Of a DNA stretch of 5,959 bases, positions 1 to 5,959 are shown in pieces. Position numbers and translations under genes: made by a program. Source of the DNA: Syntrophaceae bacterium (GTDB lineage: Bacteria > Desulfobacterota > DTXE01). Below the pieces are notes generated by a model. It was given only the letters and a program-made list of their open reading frames with translations, did no database searches and had not been told where the DNA came from. The stretch is taken from contig DTXE01000193.1 of the NCBI GenBank assembly GCA_012962595.1, forward strand, positions 1 to 5,959. The letters run 5' to 3'. How positions within the stretch are numbered: the stretch's first letter is position 1; each line of letters opens with the position of its first letter.

Positions 1-1160
1 GACGGGTAGTAATTACCGGTTTGGGTGTAATAGCACCTAATGGGATTGGTAAGGATGCCTTCTGGCAGGCACTTAGAGAGGGGAAATCAGGCATAAGAAA
101 GATAACCCGATTTGATGCCTCTTCCTATCCCTCTCAAGTTGCTGGTGAGATTAATGACTTTGATCCCACTGATTATATGAGCCCCAAAAGTGCCAGGCGG
201 ATGGATAGATTTGCTCAGTTTGCAGTGGCTTGTGCTAGAATGGCTATAGAAGATGCTGGATTGAAAATTGACAAGGAAAATGCAGAAAAAATGGGGACCA
301 TTGTGGGTACAGCCATGGGTGGATATGAATTTGCAGAATTTCAACATGGTATCTTACTTGAAAAGGGGTTAAGCCGCGTCAGTCCTTTTTTGCTGATAGC
401 AGTGTTCCCCAGCGCCTGCTCTGGTCAAGTCGCCCTGGAGTTTGGACTAAAGGGAATTTGCGAAACCATTTCAATGGCATGTGCCTCTGGAACCGCTAGC
501 TTAGGGAATGCCTTCGAAGCCATACGTAATGGCAAAATGGATGTCATGATTGCTGGTGGCTCAGATGCTACCGTTACGCCGCTTATCTTAGGTTCACTAT
601 GCCGTGGCAATTCCATATCTACTCACAACCATATACCCCAAAAGGCATCTCGTCCCTTTGATAGAAACCGTGATGGTTTTGTTCTTGGTGAAGGTGCAGG
701 AATGCTTGTTTTAGAGGAACTAAATCATGCGTTAGGTCGAGGGGCTTATATCTATGCAGAAATTGTGGGCTATGCTACAACCTGTGATGCCTACCATATG
801 ACGAACCCTTTGCCAAATGCAAAGGAGGCCTCACGAGCCATGAAGTTGGCTCTGAGAGAAGCTGGTTTAGATCCTAAAGAGGTAGATTATATCAATGCTC
901 ATGGTAGTTCTACCCCCTTGAATGATAAAACAGAAACCTTAGCTATCAAAAATGTTTTTGGTCGATATGCCTATAGCTTACCGGTGAGCTCCATTAAATC
1001 TATGACAGGACACTTGCAGGGTGCCAGTGGGGCTGTAGAGGCAATAGCCTGTTGTTTAGCTATCCAAAATGGTATAATACCACCAACCATTAACTATGAA
1101 AACCCTGATCCAGAATGTGATCTCGACTACGTCCCCAACAAGGCCCGTAAAAAAAACTAA
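1..1160 (+). CDS. Beta-ketoacyl-ACP synthase, FabF (KAS II)-like; 5' partial, C-terminus out of frame
   Basis: Condensing enzyme of the thiolase fold, expected to join an acyl group on its cysteine to malonyl-ACP in fatty acid or polyketide-type chain elongation in the cytoplasm. The frame is open to the left edge (RVVITGLGVIAPNG is the usual FabF N-terminus), so the true start lies just upstream and the TTG at 21 is not the start. Visible catalytic residues are the nucleophile Cys in MACASG (codon 480-482), His in NAHGSST (900-902), Lys in SIKSMTGH (996-998) and His in TGHLQGASG (1011-1013). The segment before the active-site Cys (FPSACSGQVALEFGLKG) differs from textbook FabF, so a specialised paralogue is possible. 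I therefore give no symbol. The frame stops at 1158-1160 after NKARKKN, about 26 residues before the family's normal end. The missing residues lie in the -1 frame to 1237 and would restore roughly 411 residues, the normal family length. Confidence 0.93.
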   Translation, partial: RVVITGLGVIAPNGIGKDAFWQALREGKSGIRKITRFDASSYPSQVAGEINDFDPTDYMSPKSARRMDRFAQFAVACARMAIEDAGLKIDKENAEKMGTIVGTAMGGYEFAEFQHGILLEKGLSRVSPFLLIAVFPSACSGQVALEFGLKGICETISMACASGTASLGNAFEAIRNGKMDVMIAGGSDATVTPLILGSLCRGNSISTHNHIPQKASRPFDRNRDGFVLGEGAGMLVLEELNHALGRGAYIYAEIVGYATTCDAYHMTNPLPNAKEASRAMKLALREAGLDPKEVDYINAHGSSTPLNDKTETLAIKNVFGRYAYSLPVSSIKSMTGHLQGASGAVEAIACCLAIQNGIIPPTINYENPDPECDLDYVPNKARKKN

Positions 1161-1237
1161 ATGTAGTTTTATCAAACTCCTTCGGGTTTGGTGGGATGAA
1201 TGCATCTGTGATTTTGAAGAGATACGATAAAGCCTAA
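1149..1237 (+). other. Frameshift site (A AAA AAC) and out-of-frame ketosynthase C-terminal tail
   Basis: Eight A's (1149-1156) precede C1157 and the stop TAA (1158-1160). In the gene's frame the last bases form the heptamer A AAA AAC (1151-1157), the X XXY YYZ pattern of -1 ribosomal frameshifting. Reading on from CTA at 1157 gives LNVVLSNSFGFGGMNA and then SVILKRYDKA before a TAA at 1235-1237, which is the expected FabF-family C-terminus including the GFGG active-site loop. A hairpin CAAACTC-cttc-GGGTTTG (1173-1190, seven pairs with one G-T) begins 15 bases after the heptamer. That is further than the usual 5-9 base spacer, and the same bases encode the conserved SNSFGFG. The second ketosynthase tail at 1300 reads AAC CTA here, so loss of one C (or A) explains the break equally well. 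Mutation, sequencing error and recoding are all open; the tail identity itself is secure. Confidence 0.85.
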
Positions 1238-1299
1238 AGCAAAATGATGTTGTTAAGATTGTATTACACGTAGGTGATTAGCAAGAAAAGTGAGTATTA

Positions 1300-1386
1300 G
1301 ATCCAGAATGTGATCTGGATTATGTACCAAAGAAGGCACGCAAAAAGAACCTAAATGTGGTTTTACCAAACTCCTTTGGGATCGGT
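1300..1386 (+). pseudogene. Orphan C-terminal fragment of a second FabF-like ketosynthase
   Basis: This frame reads [17 protein letters not shown] followed by [12 protein letters not shown] and then a TGA at 1387-1389; the next in-frame codons upstream are non-homologous and include a stop at 1291-1293. It aligns with 1107-1186 of the upstream ketosynthase: over 27 codons 25 residues agree, 12 bases differ, 11 of them at third positions and 10 synonymous. That pattern means both copies evolved as protein-coding paralogues for some time, so this is not a fresh duplication of the neighbour. After FGIG the sequence TTGAGTGCG could be a faint continuation (GG-LSA in place of GGMNA) after a small deletion. 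There is no start and no catalytic residue; it is most simply the remnant of a deleted or recombined tandem ketosynthase gene. Being too short for function on its own, it is called a pseudogene fragment. Confidence 0.85.
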
Positions 1387-1407
1387 TGAGTGCGTTTAAC
1401 GTAGATC

Positions 1408-2745
1408 ATGAACCTTCTGTTAATAAAACCATCTAGTTACAACGCTCAGGGTAGGCTCAGGCATTCTAAGAAAGGGTATATGCCATTTATTAACCTACCT
1501 TTACTCAAAGCATTAACGCCCAAACATGTGAGTGTTGACATTATAGATGAAAATATTGATAAAGTTGATTATGACAAAAAAGTTGATTTAGTAGGAATCA
1601 CAACACTCACATTAGATGTTAAAAGAGGCTATGAAATCGCTTCTGAATTTAAAAAAAGGGGTACTCCGGTTGTAATGGGTGGTTTCCATGTTTCTGCTTT
1701 GCCAGATGAAGCTTTGCAGTATGCTGATTCTGTTGTTATAGGTGAGGCTGAAAATGTCTGGAGTGAACTTATTCAAGACTTTGAAGATAAAAAATTAAAA
1801 CCTATATATAAGTCCGACAAACTATTCGACCTAAAAAACTGTGTGATTCCAGATTATTCATCTTTTGATTTTAATAAATATTTAAGACCATATGGCTCAA
1901 AGGGGCCATTTTTCCCTGTCCAAGCTACAAGAGGTTGTCCTTTCAATTGTGAGTTTTGTTCTATCAGCTCCTTTTTTGGCAATAGTTTTCGAACTAAACC
2001 TATAGACCTTATAATCAAAGAACTGGAACGGATAAGGACAGGTTATTATTTTTTTGTAGATGACAATATAATTGGGGATCCCACTTACGCTAAAGAGCTA
2101 TTCAAGGCCTTGATCCCTCTGAAAATCAGATGGCTTGGGCAGTTTTCTGCCAATCTCCTAAGATTCCCTGATTTAGCCGAATTAGCCTCCAAAAGTGGAT
2201 GTATAGCAGCGTATATAGGATTAGAAAGTCTATCACAAAGGAATCTGAAAGATGTTAACAAGCGTTGCAATAAAGTCGAGGAATACCCAGAGTTATTCAA
2301 ATTACTTAATAATCTTAATATCCGCCCAATCGCAAGCTTCATATTCGGTTTTGATCACGACGATGAAAGTGTATTTGATACAACAGTACATTTCCTAATT
2401 AAAAATAAGGCTGCAAAGGCTTATTTTTATATATTGACGCCTCTACCAGGCACAGCTCTGTTCAAAAAAATGAAAGAGAGAAATAGACTTCTTACTCAAG
2501 ATTGGAACAAATATGATGGTGCGAATGTTGTTTTTAGACCATTGTTAATGTCGCCAGAACAATTGGAATCTGGCTTATGGAAAGCCTATCAAAAATTCTT
2601 TACCTGGCCAAAAATTATCAGAAGAAATTTAAGATATATTTCATGGCAGCAACCAATAAAATTTCCACTTTTACTTTTTTTTGATTTGCACTTTAGGAAG
2701 ATGGTCTACCAACGAAAACATCCAATAAGTGAAGGGAAGCTGTGA
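1408..2745 (+). CDS. B12-binding-domain-type radical SAM protein
   Basis: The protein has 445 residues. Residues 1-140 form a cobalamin-binding-like Rossmann domain: MNLLLIKPSS first strand, and VVMGGFHVSALPDEAL followed by IGEAE around 88-115, the usual signature of the B12-binding half of these enzymes. The DxHxxG motif for base-off cobalamin is not visible, as is common in this family. The radical SAM core follows, with the [4Fe-4S] cluster cysteines C177, C181 and C184 in RGCPFNCEFCS (CX3CX2C), then FVDDNIIGD, AYIGLESLS, FIFGFDHDD and LTPLPGT. The C-terminal part (about 375-430, MSPEQLESGLWKAYQKFF) resembles the DUF4070-type tail seen in HpnP-like and related enzymes. The expected chemistry is SAM cleavage to a 5'-deoxyadenosyl radical, possibly with methyl transfer; the substrate cannot be told. 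The start is supported by the N-terminal strand at the family's usual position, although no clear Shine-Dalgarno precedes it. The gene looks AT-richer than its neighbours. Confidence 0.93.
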   Translation: MNLLLIKPSSYNAQGRLRHSKKGYMPFINLPLLKALTPKHVSVDIIDENIDKVDYDKKVDLVGITTLTLDVKRGYEIASEFKKRGTPVVMGGFHVSALPDEALQYADSVVIGEAENVWSELIQDFEDKKLKPIYKSDKLFDLKNCVIPDYSSFDFNKYLRPYGSKGPFFPVQATRGCPFNCEFCSISSFFGNSFRTKPIDLIIKELERIRTGYYFFVDDNIIGDPTYAKELFKALIPLKIRWLGQFSANLLRFPDLAELASKSGCIAAYIGLESLSQRNLKDVNKRCNKVEEYPELFKLLNNLNIRPIASFIFGFDHDDESVFDTTVHFLIKNKAAKAYFYILTPLPGTALFKKMKERNRLLTQDWNKYDGANVVFRPLLMSPEQLESGLWKAYQKFFTWPKIIRRNLRYISWQQPIKFPLLLFFDLHFRKMVYQRKHPISEGKL

Positions 2746-2839
2746 ATACAAAACTGGAAGACAGCTAATTTAGTAGATGCGTCCAGAAAATGAGATGTAG
2801 ATCCACAACAGAATCTTGAAATAAGTAAACACCTTTAAA

Positions 2840-3175
2840 ATGGTGACCGTATTCTATTATACCGCATTAATCCTTTCTGTGATGAGTTTTGTCATCGGTT
2901 TTCTAATACTCATTAAAGCTGGGCGAACATTACTTAACAAGCTCTTTGCGTTTATTGTATCATTCCTAGGAGTTTGGGGCTTTGGTTATTCCAAGTACTT
3001 CCAGGAAATGAATCCCTTTGAGGTGCTATTTTGGTCAAGAATCTCTCATTTGGGGTCAATATTAGCTCTTGCATTGATTATCCATTTCATACTTTTATTG
3101 TTGGAAGTCGAAGAAAAGAAAAGTATTGATTTTTTCCTATGGATGTCACTTCTTATTTATTCCATTTATTTTTAG
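2840..3175 (+). CDS. Sensor histidine kinase, N-terminal membrane part (frame ends early)
   Basis: These 111 residues are almost entirely hydrophobic helices: about 5-27, 33-52, 63-92 and a fourth from about 98 that is cut by TAG at 3173-3175. The layout matches the N-terminal 7TM sensor region of membrane histidine kinases; the remaining helices lie in the +1 frame downstream. Joining frames at 3170-3174 (TAT TTT, skip T, AGC AGC) gives a continuous helix reading IYSIYFSSLFISS and a 713-residue kinase from 2840 to 4982. The ATG at 2840 starts just before the first helix but has no evident ribosome binding site; GTG at 2843 or ATG at 2882 are alternatives. On its own the fragment could make only a truncated membrane peptide, so it is best read as the front of the kinase gene. 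Confidence 0.8.
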   Translation: MVTVFYYTALILSVMSFVIGFLILIKAGRTLLNKLFAFIVSFLGVWGFGYSKYFQEMNPFEVLFWSRISHLGSILALALIIHFILLLLEVEEKKSIDFFLWMSLLIYSIYF

Positions 3176-4982
3176 CAGCCTCTTTATATCCTCTGTAAGC
3201 TTGAAACCCTTCACAATTTACTATCCTAATCCGGGAATAATTTATCCCTTGTTCCCAATTGTATATATTGGATGGACAACTTACACTGACTATCTATTAT
3301 TGACAGGGATTAAACGGACAGAAGGTATCAGGCGAAATCAGATAAAGTATTTTCTGGCTGCCTCTATGTTTGGTAGGTGGGGCGGTGTAACCACCTTTCC
3401 ATTAGTTTTTAACATAACCATACCTCCTCTTGGATTATGTTTGATGCCTTTTTATGGAGTTTTAGTTGCATATGGTATTTTCAAATACCGCCTCATGGAT
3501 ATAAACATCGCATTCAAAAAGAGTACTGTTTATGTCATCTTAACATCCTTGGCATTGGTTCCTTGCATGCTTATCATTGTCTTTGCCCAGAAATCTTTCT
3601 TTGGGGAGGTAAATTACGCCTTTTCTTGCCTAGTTTTTGGTTTGCTTTTGTTAGCTGCTATCCTCTTTACAAAAATAAAGGCCAGGACAGAGGAATCGGT
3701 GGAGAGGACCCTTTTCCGTAAAAAGTACGAGTACAAAAGGCTCCTCAGAGAATTCAGCAAAAGATTGGTTTCCTATCTTGATGAACAAGATCTGCTTAAC
3801 AATATAACCCATACCCTTACTGAAGTCTTAGGGATAGAAAAGATGTCCTTTCTAGTCCTTGACAAAGAAAAGAAAATTTACCGCATTCGGGCCTCCAAAA
3901 ATGTGGATAGCCATAAGATCACGGAACTCTCATTTCCCCAGAATGATCCATTTTTTGAGTGGCTCAAGATAAGACGTGAAATCGCTGTGAGAGAAGTGTT
4001 AGAAAGGACCATAGACAATCCTAACATCAACCCCATAATAGAAAGGCTGAAATTAATGGAATCAGAGGTATGCATTCCATTGTTTATAAGAGATGAACTG
4101 GCCGGAATTATAAATTTGGGGGGCAAAAGGAGCGGTGATATGTATTCCCATGAGGATATAGAATTGCTTAATAATCTTGCCAGCCAGACAGCCATTGCCC
4201 TGGAGAATTCAAGACTTTATGAGGAACTAAAGAGGTCAAAGACCCTCATTCGCCGAGCCGACAAACTTGCCTCTCTAGGAACCTTAACTGCTGGATTGGC
4301 CCATGAGATCAAAAATCCACTGGTTGCCATTAAGACCTTCATTCAACTCCTGCCCGAGAGGTTTGAAGATGAAGAATTTAGAAACTACTTTTTGAATGTG
4401 GCCAGTGGAGAAGTAGATAGATTATCAGATTTGGTCAATGCACTCTTAGATTTTTCCAGACCTTCGCAACCGTCATTTCAAACAGGGAATGTAAATGAAA
4501 TAATGGATAGCGTGGTCCTATTGCTAGAGAATGAGGTGAAGAGAAAAAATATCAAGATTAAAAGGCGTTATTCCTCTGATCTACCTGCAGTAATGCTGGA
4601 TCCAGAACAGATCAAACAGGTGTTTTTGAACATAATGTTGAATGCTGCAGAGGCTACCCCAGAAAATGGAGTCCTTACGGTGGAGACCAGACACTTAGAT
4701 AAGGATAGGGGCCAAGAATTTATCCAGGTGGAAATTCGGGATACCGGAAGGGGAATTCCCAAAGATAATTTAGAAAGGATATTTGAGCCCTTCTTCACTA
4801 CTAAGGATAGTGGAAGTGGTCTAGGGTTAGCGGTCTCACACCACATTGTTCAAGAACACCAGGGGTATATTGAGGTGGAGAGTGAAGTAGGGATGGGGAC
4901 ATCATTCTATATAAACTTACCGGTAAATCCCCTGGTCATGCCGAGAAAAGAGGAGAGAGACCGGTTTTGGTCATTGATATAA
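3126..4982 (+). CDS. Sensor histidine kinase, main part: membrane helices, GAF, HisKA, HATPase
   Basis: This is the bulk of a two-component sensor kinase that should autophosphorylate on His and pass phosphate to the regulator encoded 12 bases downstream. Real homology begins near 3174; the stretch from 3126 is an overlap with the preceding frame, so the ATG at 3126 is probably not a true start. Numbering from the rejoined protein (start 2840): further membrane helices to about 290, with the family motif GIRRNQIKYFL and KYRLMDINI; a charged linker; a GAF-like sensory domain about 300-455; HisKA with phospho-acceptor H488 in GLAHEIKNPL; and HATPase_c with N601 (N box, NIMLNAAEA), D634 (G1, DTGRGIP), FEPFFTTK, and GSGLGL at 658-663 (G2). 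All catalytic boxes are intact, which argues against long-standing decay. The signal sensed is unknown. The architecture also resembles PrsK-type kinases of exopolysaccharide systems, but nothing here confirms that. Confidence 0.9.
   Translation: MIFSYGCHFLFIPFIFSSLFISSVSLKPFTIYYPNPGIIYPLFPIVYIGWTTYTDYLLLTGIKRTEGIRRNQIKYFLAASMFGRWGGVTTFPLVFNITIPPLGLCLMPFYGVLVAYGIFKYRLMDINIAFKKSTVYVILTSLALVPCMLIIVFAQKSFFGEVNYAFSCLVFGLLLLAAILFTKIKARTEESVERTLFRKKYEYKRLLREFSKRLVSYLDEQDLLNNITHTLTEVLGIEKMSFLVLDKEKKIYRIRASKNVDSHKITELSFPQNDPFFEWLKIRREIAVREVLERTIDNPNINPIIERLKLMESEVCIPLFIRDELAGIINLGGKRSGDMYSHEDIELLNNLASQTAIALENSRLYEELKRSKTLIRRADKLASLGTLTAGLAHEIKNPLVAIKTFIQLLPERFEDEEFRNYFLNVASGEVDRLSDLVNALLDFSRPSQPSFQTGNVNEIMDSVVLLLENEVKRKNIKIKRRYSSDLPAVMLDPEQIKQVFLNIMLNAAEATPENGVLTVETRHLDKDRGQEFIQVEIRDTGRGIPKDNLERIFEPFFTTKDSGSGLGLAVSHHIVQEHQGYIEVESEVGMGTSFYINLPVNPLVMPRKEERDRFWSLI
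3167..3179 (+). other. Frame junction in the histidine kinase (TTT TAG, +1)
   Basis: In the first frame the codons are TAT TTT TAG; five T's (3169-3173) precede AG. Skipping one T puts AGC AGC in frame with the rest of the kinase. The site fits a +1 slip, because a Phe tRNA on TTT (3170-3172) can re-pair on TTT (3171-3173) while the stop TAG waits, in the style of the release-factor-2 gene's CTT TGA. No Shine-Dalgarno-like stimulator is seen directly upstream. A one-base expansion of the T run, real or a sequencing artefact, explains the break as well and is the simpler reading. Confidence 0.7.
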
Positions 4983-4983
4983 C

Positions 4984-4990
4984 AAAGAGG
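4984..4990 (+). promoter_or_regulatory. Ribosome binding site of the response regulator
   Basis: The purine run AAAGAGG lies four bases before the ATG at 4995. It is the clearest Shine-Dalgarno in the window and fixes that start, which is followed at once by the receiver-domain strand RILIVDDE. It sits in the 12-base gap after the kinase stop, so the two genes are probably translated from one message. Confidence 0.7.
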
Positions 4991-4994
4991 AACC

Positions 4995-5959
4995 ATGGCG
5001 GTGTCTCAAAAAAGGATACTAATAGTAGATGACGAAGTAGGGGCCAGGGAATCCTTAAAGATTATCTTAAAAAACAGGAATTATGATTTATTGCTGGCTG
5101 CAAGTGGTGAAGAGGCCTTAAGGATATTCCAACAGGAACGTCCTCACATAACCCTTTTAGACATAATAATGCCTACCCTGGATGGCCTAAAGGTACTTAA
5201 AAAAATCAAACAGATTGATGCAAAGGCCATAGTAATTATGATAACGGCTGCCAAGAGCATCAAGACTGCTGTAGAGGCCATGAAGTTAGGTGCTTACGAT
5301 TATATAACTAAGCCATTCAATGTGGATGAAATAAGGTTGATAGTCAAAAAGGCCTTCTCCAACCTTGATCTGATGGGAGAGGTAGAGTATCTAAGGGCTG
5401 AAATAGGCAGGATCTATGGCCTTGATAACATAGTAGGAAAAAGTAAGGCCATGAAGGATATCTTTAGCTTGATCAAACAGGTAGCTGATAGCAAACTCAC
5501 CGTTCTTATCCAGGGGGAGAGTGGAACCGGAAAGGAACTGGTGGCTAGGGCCATTCACTTTAATAGCCTGCGCAAAAACAAGCCCTTTATCGATGTTAAT
5601 TGTGCTGCTATTCCCGATACCCTGATGGAGAGCGAACTCTTTGGCCATGAAAAAGGTGCCTTTACAGGGGCTCATGAAAGAAAATTGGGTCGTTTTGAGC
5701 TAGCCCATGGAGGGACTCTTTTTTTAGATGAGATAGGGGACTTAAGTTTATCCAATCAGTCCAAGATACTGAGATTTCTGCAGGAGAGAGAGTTTATCAA
5801 AATAGGTGGCTCTAAGCCCATCAGGGTTGATGTACGAATTATAGCGGCCACTAACAAGAATTTAGAAAAATCTATAAGAGATGGGTCATTTAGAGAGGAT
5901 CTCTATTACCGGATGAATGTCTTTCCCATCCTCATTCCCCCCTTGAGGCGAAGAAAGGA
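4995..5959 (+). CDS. Sigma-54-dependent response regulator, NtrC family (3' partial)
   Basis: The gene encodes an enhancer-binding transcription activator; 321 codons are visible without interruption and it runs off the right edge. The receiver domain covers residues 1-120, with acidic pocket D12/D13, phospho-acceptor D56 in LLDIIMP, T84 and K106 in TKPF. An AAA+ sigma-54 interaction domain begins near 145, with Walker A GESGTGKE (174-181), the GAFTGA loop that contacts sigma-54 (221-226), Walker [11 protein letters not shown] (239-248), AATN, and the [14 protein letters not shown] arginine-finger region. The intact GAFTGA means it should activate sigma-54 promoters rather than act as a sigma-70-type regulator. 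The C-terminal Fis-type helix-turn-helix that would define its target sites is outside the window. It follows the kinase by 12 bases and is the obvious phosphate receiver. Members of this family are usually about 450-480 residues. Confidence 0.96.
   Translation, partial: MAVSQKRILIVDDEVGARESLKIILKNRNYDLLLAASGEEALRIFQQERPHITLLDIIMPTLDGLKVLKKIKQIDAKAIVIMITAAKSIKTAVEAMKLGAYDYITKPFNVDEIRLIVKKAFSNLDLMGEVEYLRAEIGRIYGLDNIVGKSKAMKDIFSLIKQVADSKLTVLIQGESGTGKELVARAIHFNSLRKNKPFIDVNCAAIPDTLMESELFGHEKGAFTGAHERKLGRFELAHGGTLFLDEIGDLSLSNQSKILRFLQEREFIKIGGSKPIRVDVRIIAATNKNLEKSIRDGSFREDLYYRMNVFPILIPPLRRRK

Noticed and set aside
21..23. TTG as the start codon of the ketosynthase.
   Set aside because: The frame stays open upstream and encodes the conserved RVVITG strand, so the gene begins outside the window.
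1173..1190. The hairpin CAAACTC-cttc-GGGTTTG could be a terminator.
   Set aside because: There is no T-run after it, and the bases encode the conserved ketosynthase SNSFGFG. It is mentioned only as a possible but distant frameshift stimulator.
1238..1299. A possible promoter or small RNA between the two ketosynthase tails.
   Set aside because: No convincing -35/-10 pair, terminator or conserved structure could be seen.
2816..2841. TTGAAA followed by TAAAAT looks like a sigma-70 promoter before the kinase.
   Set aside because: The spacer is only 14 bases and the -10 would overlap the start codon.
3547..3566. TTGGCATTGGTTCCTTGC resembles a sigma-54 -24/-12 promoter.
   Set aside because: The spacing between TGGC and TTGC is two bases too long, and it lies inside the kinase coding sequence.
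3437..3721. A 94-codon + strand open frame inside the kinase.
   Set aside because: It is an alternate-frame shadow of the conserved membrane region and has no recognisable domain or ribosome binding site.
5391..5675. A minus-strand open frame opposite the response regulator.
   Set aside because: It is antisense to the Walker A and GAFTGA coding region, which is clearly the real gene.

Overview
The window looks like a bacterial chromosome fragment of moderate to low GC, with all genes on the + strand. The protein styles (a FabF-like ketosynthase, a cobalamin-binding-type radical SAM enzyme, and a 7TM-GAF histidine kinase paired with an NtrC-type sigma-54 activator) fit an anaerobic or Desulfobacterota-like bacterium. 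That placement rests on gene style only and is weak.

Layout: (1) 1-1237, a FabF-family beta-ketoacyl-ACP synthase whose 5' end lies outside the window. Its reading frame stops at 1160, but the missing conserved C-terminus (with the GFGG motif) continues in the -1 frame to a stop at 1237. The junction is exactly a slippery heptamer, A AAA AAC. (2) 1238-1299, short non-coding sequence with nothing recognisable. (3) 1300-1386, an orphan second ketosynthase C-terminus, 27 codons alignable to the first, with mostly synonymous differences: the relic of a diverged paralogue. (4) 1408-2745, an intact, AT-rich B12-binding-type radical SAM protein. (5) 2840-4982, a membrane sensor histidine kinase split by a +1 frame change at TTT TAG (3170-3175). 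(6) 4995 to the window end, a sigma-54-dependent NtrC-family response regulator, intact as far as visible but lacking its C-terminal DNA-binding domain because the window ends.

How they fit together: the kinase and regulator are 12 bases apart and should form a two-component pair controlling sigma-54 promoters. The ketosynthase and radical SAM gene could belong to a lipid or polyketide-like modification locus, but no substrate can be read from the sequence. The main point of interest is the clustering of frame disruptions. Two otherwise well-conserved genes change frame at plausible recoding sites, and a third fragment is decayed. Homopolymer sequencing error, gene decay and programmed frameshifting are all possible; the sequence alone cannot decide between them.
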